40,427 nucleotides of DNA from Myxococcota bacterium (GCA_028277885.1 JANQFK010000064.1:1-40427); one strand, 5' to 3'. Counted from the stretch's first letter, positions 1 to 7,766 are shown. Notes: generated by a model from the letters alone, not told the origin. Numbers and translations: made by a program.

Positions 1-2
1 AC

Positions 3-1649
3 CTGCTGCTGACCGCCGCCGTGCTGGGCTTCGCCGCGCTGCTGGTGGTGCTCGTCGGGCGCGGCCCGGGCAGCCCCGCCCCCTCCGCCCGCGAGCCGGC
101 GGGCGTGCGCACCGACGAGGTCTCGCCCCTCGCGGAGGCGCGCCCCCCGGAGCCGGGCACCCCCGAGGCGGCGCAGCCGGGGCCCGACCCCGCCGGGCCG
201 GGCCCCTCCGGGACCGACGCCCCGCCCGATCCCGCCGGGAGCGGAGCGCCGCCCTTCCCCGCACCGGCTCCGGCGGCCGCAGCCGGTCCCGGCGAGGAGG
301 CTGGGACGGCCGAGGTCCCGGCGGACGGAGAGCTGCGGATCGCCGGTCGCGTGCTCGACTCCGCGGGCAACCCCCTCGCCGGGATCGAGATCGAGGCCAG
401 CCGGGTCGACGCCACGGGCCGCGACACCCGCACCACGAGCCGTCGCGACGGCCGCTACGTCCTGGAGGGCCTGGGTGCCGGGAACTACCGGCTCACCAGC
501 CGCGAGACCGCGAGCCACCCGCTGCGGAGCATCCTGGCCCGCGCCGGCACCGAGGGGGTGGACTTCGTGCTCGGCGAGCGTCGCACGCTGCGCATCCACG
601 GCGTGGTCAGCGACGAGCGGGGGGACCCGGTGGCGGCGGTGCGCGTGGAGCCCCTCGGACACGCCACGGCCCGCGTCGAGACCGGCGCCGACGGGCGCTA
701 CGAGCTGCGCTTCGACGCCGCCCACGCCACCAACCTGCTGCTGGTCCGCTTCCACGCGGACGGCTACGAGACCCACGAGGACCGCATCCGCCTGGATACG
801 GAGCTCTCCGCCGAGGGCCTGCGGCGCGACGTCGAGCTCACCCCGGCCGAGGGGCGCTTCGCGCTGACCGGGCGCGTGCGGGTCACGCGCGGCGAGGTGC
901 CCGTCGGGCTGAACGTCTACCTGCGCTCCAACCGGCTGCGGGCGAACCTCCAGGGCGCCACCGACGCCGACGGCGACTTCCGCATCGAGGACGTGCGTGC
1001 CGGCGACGACTGGCGGCTCAGCGTCCGCCCGGGCAGCGGCTACAACGACTTCCTGCTGGGCCCCCTCTCCCTCGACGCCGGCAGCGATCCCCTGGAGGTC
1101 GTGCTCGAGCCCGTCACCGCCGGCGTGGTCACGGGGCGCATGGTCGACCCCGACGGCCGACCCGTCCCGGACTTCCAGCTGTCGCTGTCGAGCACCGACG
1201 CCCGGATCCAGAGCACCCGCGTGGTCTCGGACCAGGGAGGGCACTTCCGCGCCGAGGACGTGCCCTCGGGTCCGCTGCGCTTCGAGACCCGGGCGGTGCC
1301 CTGGCTGCGGGTCTCGGGCGTGGAGCTCGAGGCCGGCGGACGCCTCGACCTCGACCTGGTGCTCGACGTGGGCGACCTCGGCCTCGACGGACGCGTGCTG
1401 ACCGAGGACGGCCGCCCGGTCGCCGGGGCGGACGTGCGGCTCTCGTGGCTGAAGATCGAGGGGGGGATCCGCAGCTCGTCGTTCCGCCGGACCGTGACCG
1501 ACGCCGAGGGCTTCTTCCGCTTCGCCCAGCTGGGCCGGGGCCCCCACCAGCTCGACGTGCGGGCTTCCGGCTTCGCGACGACGCGCGAGAGCCACGACGT
1601 GGGCCCGAGGACCCGCGACCTGGAGGTGCGGCTGCTGCCCGCGGAGTGA
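3..1649 (+). CDS. Exported/membrane-anchored protein with repeated carboxypeptidase-regulatory-like domains (5' end cut by window)
   Basis: The reading frame is open to the left edge, where it encodes a hydrophobic stretch (LLLTAAVLGFAALLVVLV), so the true start lies outside the window; the GTG at 21 falls inside this membrane segment and is an unlikely start. After the anchor comes a Pro/Ala/Gly-rich linker to about residue 100, then about five Ig-like repeats with the pattern 'GxVxDxxGxPvxGxxVxL ... TDxxGxFxxxxLxxGxYxL'. This is the signature of CarboxypepD_reg-like (Cna_B/transthyretin-like) beta-sandwiches. Such proteins are extracytoplasmic and usually structural or adhesive. No catalytic domain is visible. 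The anchor and long linker suggest the repeats are held away from the membrane. It ends 70 bp before the next start and shares its strand. The exact ligand or partner is unknown. Confidence 0.8.
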   Translation: MLLTAAVLGFAALLVVLVGRGPGSPAPSAREPAGVRTDEVSPLAEARPPEPGTPEAAQPGPDPAGPGPSGTDAPPDPAGSGAPPFPAPAPAAAAGPGEEAGTAEVPADGELRIAGRVLDSAGNPLAGIEIEASRVDATGRDTRTTSRRDGRYVLEGLGAGNYRLTSRETASHPLRSILARAGTEGVDFVLGERRTLRIHGVVSDERGDPVAAVRVEPLGHATARVETGADGRYELRFDAAHATNLLLVRFHADGYETHEDRIRLDTELSAEGLRRDVELTPAEGRFALTGRVRVTRGEVPVGLNVYLRSNRLRANLQGATDADGDFRIEDVRAGDDWRLSVRPGSGYNDFLLGPLSLDAGSDPLEVVLEPVTAGVVTGRMVDPDGRPVPDFQLSLSSTDARIQSTRVVSDQGGHFRAEDVPSGPLRFETRAVPWLRVSGVELEAGGRLDLDLVLDVGDLGLDGRVLTEDGRPVAGADVRLSWLKIEGGIRSSSFRRTVTDAEGFFRFAQLGRGPHQLDVRASGFATTRESHDVGPRTRDLEVRLLPAE

Positions 1650-1661
1650 GGATCAACGCGA

Positions 1662-1691
1662 TTGCTACCGCGGTCGCCGCGGGCGTAGAAT
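1662..1691 (+). promoter_or_regulatory. Predicted sigma70-type promoter
   Basis: TTGCTA (1662-1667), an 18-nt spacer and TAGAAT (1686-1691). The expected start site near 1698 gives a leader of about 20 nt containing the GGGGAG Shine-Dalgarno of the gene at 1720. It lies between the stop of the preceding gene and this start. Confidence 0.55.
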
Positions 1692-1719
1692 GCGGTCGGG
1701 GGTTGGGGAGGGCCCAGGC

Positions 1720-2292
1720 ATGACGGCTCGAGTCGCGATCGCGCTCCTCTTCGGCACCACCCTGGCCGGCACCACACTGGCTTTCGGCCCCGTCGGCTGC
1801 GGGACCGGGGGCGACGACGCCCCCAGCGTCGATGCCGCGCCGCCTCCCGCGGGCGGCTTCGCGGGCATGTGGGAGGTGAAGGGCCTCACCGAGGACGTGG
1901 CGCGCGGCGACACGCGCAGCATCGAGGGCACCGTGGTGATCTCCGAGAAGGACGGCCTCTACACCGCCAAGTCCGAGCTCGAGACCCAGTACCCCTCCGA
2001 GGGCGGCGCGATCGACACGGACGTGATCGGCACCGGGAGCGGGACGCGGAAGGGCAACGTGCTGGGGGGCACGGCCGAGACCCAGCTCGTGATCGGGACC
2101 GTCCCCGGCGTGCAGACGGAGTTCGCCTTCGTGCCGCGGACCGTGGGGCCCCGCATCCAGTCCACCTGGGACGCCCACTTCCGCCGGGACGGCACCCTGG
2201 TGGTGCAGCTCGAGAACGTGCCGCTGCCGGGCGAGGAGTACTCGCCCACGCGCACCACCCTCTACGGGACGCGCGCCGAGGCCGGCCCCTAG
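1720..2292 (+). CDS. Small exported protein of unknown function
   Basis: 190 residues. An in-frame ATG at 1690 overlaps the predicted -10 box, so the ATG at 1720, preceded by GGGGAG at good spacing, is the better start. The N-terminus (MTARVAIALLFGTTLAG...) is a signal peptide followed by a Cys in a GPVGC context. That could be a weak lipobox, but position -3 is Pro instead of Leu, so lipidation is uncertain. The mature part has a 'GMWEVKG' opening, alternating polar/apolar stretches and few helices, suggesting a beta-rich fold like small lipocalin-type domains; I cannot assign a family. Its TAG stop shares a CTAG palindrome with the stop of the convergent gene at 2289. Confidence 0.7.
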   Translation: MTARVAIALLFGTTLAGTTLAFGPVGCGTGGDDAPSVDAAPPPAGGFAGMWEVKGLTEDVARGDTRSIEGTVVISEKDGLYTAKSELETQYPSEGGAIDTDVIGTGSGTRKGNVLGGTAETQLVIGTVPGVQTEFAFVPRTVGPRIQSTWDAHFRRDGTLVVQLENVPLPGEEYSPTRTTLYGTRAEAGP

Positions 2293-2633
2293 CCCGGCGG
2301 GTCCTCGGCCTCCTCCGCCTCGACGAAGCGGGTGCCCGGCTCCACCGGCCACTCGTGGAGGCAGTCGTCGCAGCGGAAGAACTCGGCGTGGGTCGACGCG
2401 GGGTCGAGGCGGCTCGCGGCGACGTCCACGGCGACGAAGCCCCAGGGCCGCCGCACCCCTCGCACGGGATAGGTGCACTCGACGACGTCGACCTGGAGCA
2501 CCTCCTCCGATCGACACTGGGGACAGCTCATCGCTTCGAGCCAGCCGTCGATGGGGAACACGTTGCCCCGCGGGCTGCAGGTGGGCGGCTCCGCGGCCCG
2601 CGGAGTCCGCGGGCTTCGGTCGGGACGGGACAT
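2289..2633 (-). CDS. Small zinc-ribbon-like protein
   Basis: 114 residues with two Cys pairs, CPQC near residue 37 and CDDC near residue 88, spaced as in a four-Cys zinc ribbon. The middle (VVECTYPVRGVRRPWGFVAVDVAAS) looks like beta strands between the two knuckles. No catalytic residues are evident; a metal-binding structural or regulatory role is inference. The start ATG at 2633 is preceded by AAAGG. The 3' end overlaps the convergent gene by 4 nt through a shared CTAG. No recognised family name. Confidence 0.7.
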   Translation of the reverse strand: MSRPDRSPRTPRAAEPPTCSPRGNVFPIDGWLEAMSCPQCRSEEVLQVDVVECTYPVRGVRRPWGFVAVDVAASRLDPASTHAEFFRCDDCLHEWPVEPGTRFVEAEEAEDPPG

Positions 2634-2710
2634 GGGAGGCCTTTCGTCGGGGGAGGGGGCACGGGGTTCGACACCGCTCCCGCCGGGATTGTTCGCGGCG
2701 CCCGGTGCGA

Positions 2711-2804
2711 GCGGCCAATCCCCCGGAATCGCTCGGGCTTCTGGCGCGTCCCCGAGGCCCGGCGGCGGGCGCCATTGGCCGCGCGGCGGGCGCGCCGATT
2801 GGCT
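2711..2804. repeat. ATTGG/CCAAT inverted repeat in the upstream region of the GST gene
   Basis: GCGGCCAAT (2711-2719) and ATTGGCCGC (2774-2782) form a perfect 9-nt inverted repeat, and a third ATTGG lies at 2798-2802. The rest of the 256-bp intergenic stretch 2634-2889 shows no gene. The repeats could be operator half-sites for either divergent neighbour. Confidence 0.4.
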
Positions 2805-2889
2805 CTGGTGGGGCCTCGCGGCGCGGGCTTTCCTGGTGGGGCCGCCTGCCTCGAGACGGGGTGGGGCCGGGCGAGATCGGGAGGTCGCC

Positions 2890-3534
2890 GTGAAGCTCTA
2901 CAGTGGTCCGCTCAGCCTGTTCACCGCCAAGGTGCGCGTGGCCCTGCGCGAGAAGGGGCTCGACGCCGAGATCGTGAGCGTGCCCTTCAGCCGGGCCAAG
3001 GCGTACGAGCCCAAGCACCCCGAGGTGCTCCGCATCCATCCGCAGGGCCTGGTGCCCGTGCTCGTCGACGGCTCCACCGAGGTCTACGACTCCACGGTGA
3101 TCCTCGAGTACCTGGAGGACGCCCATCCCGAGCCGCCCCTGTACCCGCGCGCGCCCGCCGCCCGCGCCCGCTGCCGCCAGCTCGAGTCCTTCGGCGACGA
3201 GGTGCTCTTCCCCGAGGTGTGGACGCTGATCCAGGAGGTCTTCTACCAGCCCGACGAGGCCCGGCGCGACGCCGCGCGCATCGCGGCCGCGCGTGCCGCC
3301 GTCGAGGCGCGCTACCGCGAGCTCGAGGGCTTCCTGGGTGAGGGCGAGCACTTCTGCGGAGACTTCGGCGTGGCCGACGTGGGCCTGTTCCTGACGGGCT
3401 TCTTCGCCGCCTCGCTCGGTGCCGGGATCCCGCCGGAGCGTGTGCGGCTGGGACGCTGGTTCGCGCGCTGCGGGGAGCGGCCGAGCCTGCGCGCCGAGGT
3501 GGCCGACATGAGCGCCCACGCGGCCAGCCTGTGA
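2890..3534 (+). CDS. Glutathione S-transferase family protein
   Basis: 214 residues, the usual GST length. The N-terminal thioredoxin-like domain starts MKLYSGPLSLFTAKVRVAL and carries the conserved NPQG-like loop as HPQGLVPVL (about residues 52-60) with the cis-Pro. The glutathione-binding E-S/T pair appears as YDSTVILEYLED, followed by the all-helical C-terminal domain. Family members conjugate or reduce substrates with glutathione, or use the fold for isomerisation. The exact substrate cannot be read from sequence. The frame is open far upstream, but the GTG at 2890, with GGGAGG just before it, puts the protein at the canonical GST N-terminus. The next gene is convergent and 18 bp away. 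Confidence 0.9.
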   Translation: MKLYSGPLSLFTAKVRVALREKGLDAEIVSVPFSRAKAYEPKHPEVLRIHPQGLVPVLVDGSTEVYDSTVILEYLEDAHPEPPLYPRAPAARARCRQLESFGDEVLFPEVWTLIQEVFYQPDEARRDAARIAAARAAVEARYRELEGFLGEGEHFCGDFGVADVGLFLTGFFAASLGAGIPPERVRLGRWFARCGERPSLRAEVADMSAHAASL

Positions 3535-3552
3535 GCCGGCCCGTGCGGCGCG

Positions 3553-3810
3553 CTACTCGCCCTTGGTCTTGAGGGCCGCGTCGTTCTCGGCGATGAAGGC
3601 GTGGATCTCGTCCGCCATGTCGAGCACGCGGACCCACTGCTCCTTGTAGAGCGTCACGGGGAAGCGGCCCAGCCCGTAGAGCGAGACCGCCCCCTTCTGG
3701 CTGACCTTCAGGTTGAGCCCGCGGCTCGGCTTGGCCTTGAGCTCCTCGTTCTCCTTGCGCAGGCGCTCGAGCTCGGCCTTCAGGTCCTGATCCGATTCGT
3801 CGGGCGACAT
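3553..3810 (-). CDS. Small conserved-looking protein with N-terminal coiled coil
   Basis: 85 residues. Residues 8-28 (DLKAELERLRKENEELKAK) form a short leucine-heptad coiled coil. They are followed by a compact region with KVSQKGAVSLYGLGRFPVTLYKEQW and an acidic/basic helical end. The second half looks well folded and could be a DNA- or protein-interaction module dimerised by the coiled coil, but I recognise no named family. A clear GGAGG lies 6 nt before the ATG, and a TAGCTT hexamer at 3841-3846 overlaps the stop codon of the upstream glycosylase gene. It may therefore be transcribed both separately and by read-through. Confidence 0.75.
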   Translation of the reverse strand: MSPDESDQDLKAELERLRKENEELKAKPSRGLNLKVSQKGAVSLYGLGRFPVTLYKEQWVRVLDMADEIHAFIAENDAALKTKGE

Positions 3811-3843
3811 GCCGCACCTCCCCGGGTTCGAAGCGGCGGGAAG

Positions 3844-4629
3844 CTAGCGTGGGCGAGCCCCGCGGGCTCGCGTCGAGGCGGGCGGCGGGAGCCGGCAGCC
3901 GAGCCCGGCCAGCGCGGCCTCGGCCTGGGGCGCCCAGCCCCGGTTGGCCGCGGGGCTGGCGGGGCTCGGGTGGGGGATCCGGCCCACCGACGGGCCCCCG
4001 GCGAGGGCCTGCCGGGCGCGCTCCTCGGCGAAGCGCCCGATCCCCACCACGAGCCGCGGCTCCAGGGTCTCGACGGCACGCCGTAGCGCGCGGTCGCAGG
4101 GCCGGAACAGCGCGTCGCGCTCGGCGGCGGGCAGCTTGTCGGGCGTGCGGTTGCGGCCGGTCTCCTCCATGAAGACGAGCGGGCAGTAGTTCCACACGAA
4201 GAAGCGCGCGAAGAACCGCGCCGGCGTGCCGAAGCGCTCCCGCGCCCAGCCCCAGAGCCGCGCGCCGCTCACCTCGCTGCGGGTGCACGCGAAGCCCTCC
4301 ACGGGCCGCCGCGGATGCTCGCGGGGCGGGCGGCGCACCGGCGCCTCGATGCCGAGCCACCCCTTCACGAGGGAGACCTCGCCGAAGGGGACGCCGGTCT
4401 GGACCATGCCGTAGGGGCCGGGGTTCATCCCGAGGAGCAGCACGCGGCCGGGCGCCGCGCCGAAGCGCTCGAGGTACGCGACCCAGGGCGCCCGCGCGTA
4501 GGCGAGGGGGTTGTAGACGTGGCTCACCGGCGGGCCGAAGCGGAGCCGGCGCAGGGAGCGGGTGAGGGCGTCGCTCGTCGCGACGAGTGCCTCCGCCCGG
4601 CCGGAGCTGCGCGTGGTGCGGTTGCCCAT
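3844..4629 (-). CDS. smug1: SMUG1-type single-strand-selective uracil-DNA glycosylase
   Basis: 261 residues. Removes uracil and related oxidised pyrimidines from DNA as the first step of base-excision repair. The two diagnostic motifs of the SMUG branch of the UDG superfamily are present: GMNPGPYGMVQTGVPFGEV at residues 67-85 (Asn69 is the expected catalytic water-positioning residue) and HPSPASPAANRGW at 220-232 (His220 is the leucine-loop/HPSP histidine). FVWNYCPLVF at 144-153 matches the pyrimidine-pocket asparagine region. The protein is longer than the minimal fold by a basic, Ala/Arg/Pro-rich C-terminal tail after about residue 245. SMUG1 is best known from animals but occurs in scattered bacteria. 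TAGCCT 9 nt before the ATG, with no Shine-Dalgarno, suggests a very short leader. Confidence 0.92.
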   Translation of the reverse strand: MGNRTTRSSGRAEALVATSDALTRSLRRLRFGPPVSHVYNPLAYARAPWVAYLERFGAAPGRVLLLGMNPGPYGMVQTGVPFGEVSLVKGWLGIEAPVRRPPREHPRRPVEGFACTRSEVSGARLWGWARERFGTPARFFARFFVWNYCPLVFMEETGRNRTPDKLPAAERDALFRPCDRALRRAVETLEPRLVVGIGRFAEERARQALAGGPSVGRIPHPSPASPAANRGWAPQAEAALAGLGCRLPPPASTRARGARPR

Positions 4630-4653
4630 GGGCGAAGCAGGCTAGCGCGCGTC

Positions 4654-5202
4654 TCAGGCCTCGGCGGCGCGCTCGAGGCTCGCCGCACAGCCATCGCACA
4701 GGCCGTGGTCGAGGCTCGGCTGGCGGGCGGGCGGGAGCTCGCCGACGAGGGCGAGGGCCCGCTCGGCCTCCTGCCAGCCCTCCACCGGGTCCTCGATCCG
4801 CTTGCACATGCTGCACACGACCACGCGGCCCTCGCCGCGTCGCGCGCCGGGATGGACCCGTGCGACGGGGTCCCGCGACTCGGAGCGCAGCAGCCGCGAG
4901 CGGTGCTCGACGCGGCCGCGGTCGAGCAGGCGGAGCTCGAGCTCCATGAAGCGCCGCGCGTCGGGAGAGTCGCAGCGGAAGGGCAGCGTCCGCGCGCGCC
5001 CGTGCTCCCGGACCCGGTCGAGGAGCAGGCACCACAGGCGCTGGAGCGCGCCGCCGGCCAGGAACTCCGTGAGGGGACGGCCGAGCACCGCCTCGGGGCG
5101 CAGCTCCGGCGCACCGTTCTCCTCGGCGAACCGGCTCCACGCTCCCGCGACGGACTCGATGGCGTTGCGGGAATCCACGCAGTAGACGACGGAGGCGCTC
5201 AT
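4654..5202 (-). CDS. PAS-like sensory protein with C-terminal Cys/His zinc-knuckle tail
   Basis: 182 residues. The N-terminal 110 residues have a PAS-like layout ('...FAEENGAPELRPEAVLGRPLTEFL...' then beta strands 'RTLPFRCDSPDARRFMELELRLL'). The C-terminus carries VVVCSMCKRI (Cys130, Cys133) and HGLCDGC (His166, Cys169, Cys172). This matches the CSxCKRIRD...W...(S)HGICPxC tail often found after PAS or receiver domains in bacterial signalling proteins. There is no kinase, GGDEF or HTH domain, so it would have to act through a partner. The tail probably binds zinc. Cofactor and signal are unknown. It is divergent from the membrane protein at 5286, with 83 bp between the starts. Confidence 0.7.
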   Translation of the reverse strand: MSASVVYCVDSRNAIESVAGAWSRFAEENGAPELRPEAVLGRPLTEFLAGGALQRLWCLLLDRVREHGRARTLPFRCDSPDARRFMELELRLLDRGRVEHRSRLLRSESRDPVARVHPGARRGEGRVVVCSMCKRIEDPVEGWQEAERALALVGELPPARQPSLDHGLCDGCAASLERAAEA

Positions 5203-5273
5203 GGTCCTGCCGGCGCGAGACCGGGAGACCGTGACACAGCGTCGGCCCGTGGGCCAGCCGCGGGAGCCGCTGA

Positions 5274-5279
5274 TACGCT
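5274..5279 (+). promoter_or_regulatory. Extended -10 box giving a predicted leaderless mRNA
   Basis: TGA-TACGCT (TGN-extended -10), with exactly 6 nt to the ATG at 5286. The transcription start is expected at or next to the ATG. No Shine-Dalgarno is present. Confidence 0.5.
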
Positions 5280-5285
5280 CGGGAC

Positions 5286-7148
5286 ATGAACGGCACCGAG
5301 GTGGCGGAGGTGCTCGTCGTCCGCGCTGTGGAGGAATGGGACGCCGAGGCCGTCCTCCCCGAGGAGCGCATCGGCGCGCTGGAGGCAGCCGGCCCCTTCG
5401 ACGAGACGCGCGGCTGGTTCGCGCGCCGGGCCGCCTGGCTCCTCGACCACGGGCTCGCGGGCTACCGCGGCGTGGGCCACCTGACCGAGGCCCTCTCCCT
5501 CCGCGCGGCGCCGGTGCTGGTCGCCAGCTTCGCGGTGGGCCTGCTCACCAACCAGCTCGGTCCGGGCGGCCGGATCCACGCCCTCTACAACCCCATCGCG
5601 GTCCTGATCGCGTGGAACCTGGCGGTGCTGGCCGCGTCGCTCCTGCCGTGGCCGCGGCCCCCCCGGCTTCCCGCGCGGCCGTCCGCGGCCGACGTCGCCG
5701 GCCGGCTCTCCCGTGCGGAGCGGCCCGAGCCCCCCGAGCCCCGTGTAGGCCTGCTCACGCGCTGGATCCTCTACCGGCTCTGGCCCGGCGTGTTCCTGCG
5801 CCTGGCGCGCGGCGCCCTCGACGCCGGCGAGCGGGCGCGGGGCTTCTCCGCCGTGGCGCGCCGCTTCTGGCGGCTCTGGATCACCCGCGCGCGGCCGGCG
5901 CTGGTCACCCAGCTGCGCCGCGCGCTGCACCTGGGCGCCGTGGGCGTCGTGGCGGGCGCGGTGGCAGGGATGCTCGTGCGCGGGCTCTTCCTCGAGTACC
6001 GGGTGGTGTGGCGCAGCACCTTCCTCCACGATCCCGACACGATCGCGGCGGGCCTGCGCGTGCTGCTGGGCCCCGCCGCGCTCCTCGCTGGCCAGCCCCT
6101 GCCCTCCGCCGCCGAGACGGCGGCCATGCTCGAGCCCGAGGGCGTGGGCGCGGCGCGCTGGATCGGGCTCTACGCGCTCTCCGCCGCGCTCTTCGTCGCC
6201 GTTCCCCGGGCGCTGCTGGCCTGGCGCTCCGGGTGGCGCCTCGCCCGCATCGGGCGCGAGGTGGATCTCGACCTCGGGGACGCGTACTTCGAGCGCATCC
6301 GCGCCGAGGCCCGGGCGGTGCACGTGGGCCGGGTCACCGAGCAGATCGAGAGCGACGTGCGCGCCGAGAGCCGGCGCTTCGCCGCCGACCTCGCGGAGTG
6401 GGTCTGCGCCCACCTGTACGACGCCCGCATCGCACCGCGGGTGGCCGAGTTCCGCGGCCGGGGCGGGAACCTCGCCGAGCTCGAGCAGCGCTTCCGCGAG
6501 GAGTGCGAGGGCTTCGCGCCGGAGCTCGAGGCGCACCTGCCCGAGGCGCGCGCGCGCTTCGAGCGGCAGCTCGCCGAGGCCGTCGAGGCCACCGTGGGGG
6601 TGCGGGCCGGCATCGCGACGGACCCGGCCGGCGCCCTCGCCCGCAAGCTCGGCTCGACGCCGGACGCGGCCGCCCAGGCGCTGAGCCGCTCCCTGGGCAA
6701 CCAGCTCGCGGACGTGGTCGGGGCGGCGGTCTCCGCCGCCACGGCCGGGGTGGCGGGCACGGTCTCGGGCGGCTTCGGCAAGGCGCTCGGCACCGCCATC
6801 CTGGTGAAGCTGCTGGGCACCACGGGGCCCGTGGGCTTCGGCATCGGTGCCCTCGGCGGAGCCGGCGTGGCCGTCTCGGCCTGGTGGCTCGGCCGCGAGC
6901 GGGTCGCCGACCGCATGAAGGGCGTCTCGATGCCGGGCTGGCTCACCCGGGTCGCGCTCTCGGGCCGGCGCAGCCGACGCATGCTGCGCGAGGGACGCCG
7001 GCGCTGCGCGGCCGAGGTGGACGCCCTGGTGACCGGCGAGCTCGAGCCGCTGACGCCGCAGATCGCCGAGCAGATCTGGACCCGCGTGAAGCCCCTGCTG
7101 GGAGAGCTCCACCGGTCACCGAGCGAGCCGGAAGGCTCGCTCGGCTAG
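5286..7148 (+). CDS. Integral membrane protein, DUF2868-like
   Basis: 620 residues. Transmembrane segments lie near residues 77-90 and 100-120 (GRIHALYNPIAVLIAWNLAVLAAS), about 215-235 and 295-310. A long soluble middle region of charged helices follows (330-460), then a Gly/Ala-rich segment near 485-545 that may be another membrane hairpin, and a basic C-terminus. The order (two N-terminal TMs with a 'YNPIAVLIAWNLAV' motif, loop, second TM pair) resembles DUF2868, which is often encoded beside a DUF3482 GTPase; that partner is absent here, so the call is tentative. The stop codon lies in the right arm of a perfect 11-bp hairpin. Confidence 0.6.
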   Translation: MNGTEVAEVLVVRAVEEWDAEAVLPEERIGALEAAGPFDETRGWFARRAAWLLDHGLAGYRGVGHLTEALSLRAAPVLVASFAVGLLTNQLGPGGRIHALYNPIAVLIAWNLAVLAASLLPWPRPPRLPARPSAADVAGRLSRAERPEPPEPRVGLLTRWILYRLWPGVFLRLARGALDAGERARGFSAVARRFWRLWITRARPALVTQLRRALHLGAVGVVAGAVAGMLVRGLFLEYRVVWRSTFLHDPDTIAAGLRVLLGPAALLAGQPLPSAAETAAMLEPEGVGAARWIGLYALSAALFVAVPRALLAWRSGWRLARIGREVDLDLGDAYFERIRAEARAVHVGRVTEQIESDVRAESRRFAADLAEWVCAHLYDARIAPRVAEFRGRGGNLAELEQRFREECEGFAPELEAHLPEARARFERQLAEAVEATVGVRAGIATDPAGALARKLGSTPDAAAQALSRSLGNQLADVVGAAVSAATAGVAGTVSGGFGKALGTAILVKLLGTTGPVGFGIGALGGAGVAVSAWWLGRERVADRMKGVSMPGWLTRVALSGRRSRRMLREGRRRCAAEVDALVTGELEPLTPQIAEQIWTRVKPLLGELHRSPSEPEGSLG

Positions 7149-7203
7149 GAGGCCGACCCAGGATGGGTCGGCTTCCGCCGCAAAGCGAGCCCGGAGGGCT
7201 CGC
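7119..7203. repeat. Three consecutive perfect hairpins, including copy A of a dispersed intergenic repeat
   Basis: Hairpin 1: arms 7119-7129/7134-7144, 11 bp, loop GGAA, overlapping the end of the coding region. Hairpin 2: 7152-7160/7164-7172, 9 bp, loop GGA. Hairpin 3: 7185-7192/7196-7203, 8 bp, loop GGA. On the minus strand 7164-7203 matches the repeat family seen at 9252, 12744, 25334 and 30776. It may end transcription of the upstream gene, though no U-tract follows. Confidence 0.7.
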
Positions 7204-7208
7204 TCCGC

Positions 7209-7214
7209 TAGGCT
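7209..7214 (+). promoter_or_regulatory. -10 box giving a predicted leaderless mRNA
   Basis: TAGGCT followed by exactly 6 nt and the GTG at 7221. No Shine-Dalgarno. Confidence 0.45.
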
Positions 7215-7220
7215 GCCCGC

Positions 7221-7766
7221 GTGGCGCCCGGCGAGCCCCAGCCCCTGCTGCTGCCCTTCGGCGACGTCGCGCCCCGGGTCGACCCCTCGGCCTGGATCGC
7301 GCCGGGCGCGACGCTGATCGGCGACGTCGTCGTCGGCCCGGACTCGAGCGTCTGGTACGGCTGCGTGCTGCGCGCCGACATCCATCGCGTCCGGATCGGC
7401 GCGCGCACCAACCTCCAGGACGTCGTGGTCGTGCACGTCACGAAGGACCGCTTCCCGACGGAGATCGGCGACGAGGTGACGGTGGGGCACCGCGCCGTGG
7501 TGCACGGCTGCCGCGTGGGCGACGGCGCCCTCGTCGGCATCGGGGCGCTGCTGCTCGACGGGGCCGAGATCGGCGAGGGCGCGCTGGTGGGAGCCGGCGC
7601 CGTGGTGACGCCGGGGACGCGGGTGCCGCCCCGGGCGCTGGTGCTCGGCACGCCGGCGCGGGTGGTGCGCCAGCTCGACGCGGCGGAGCTCGAGGTGCAG
7701 CGCGAGCGGACGCTCCGCTACGTGGAGACGGCGCGCGCCCACGCGAGGAGTCTCGGAACGCGGTAG
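7221..7766 (+). CDS. Gamma-carbonic-anhydrase-like left-handed beta-helix protein (YrdA/PaaY type)
   Basis: 181 residues, typical for the family. Hexapeptide repeats ([LIV]GxxxxI pattern) run from about residue 25 to 145 and form a left-handed beta-helix; family members trimerise and bind a metal between subunits. The three expected metal ligands are visible: His72 (VVHVTKD) and His90 and His95 (VTVGHRAVVHGC). A C-terminal helix follows (AAELEVQRERTLRYVETARAHA). Relatives are gamma-carbonic anhydrases or hydrolases/thioesterases of the PaaY type; the glutamates used by the archetypal enzyme are not obvious here, so activity is uncertain. The GTG at 7221 gives the natural N-terminus. The next gene follows after 25 bp. 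Confidence 0.9.
   Translation: MAPGEPQPLLLPFGDVAPRVDPSAWIAPGATLIGDVVVGPDSSVWYGCVLRADIHRVRIGARTNLQDVVVVHVTKDRFPTEIGDEVTVGHRAVVHGCRVGDGALVGIGALLLDGAEIGEGALVGAGAVVTPGTRVPPRALVLGTPARVVRQLDAAELEVQRERTLRYVETARAHARSLGTR

Noticed and set aside
1690..1719. Start at the ATG at 1690
   Set aside because: It overlaps the -10 box and has no Shine-Dalgarno; the ATG at 1720 has one and begins a proper signal peptide.
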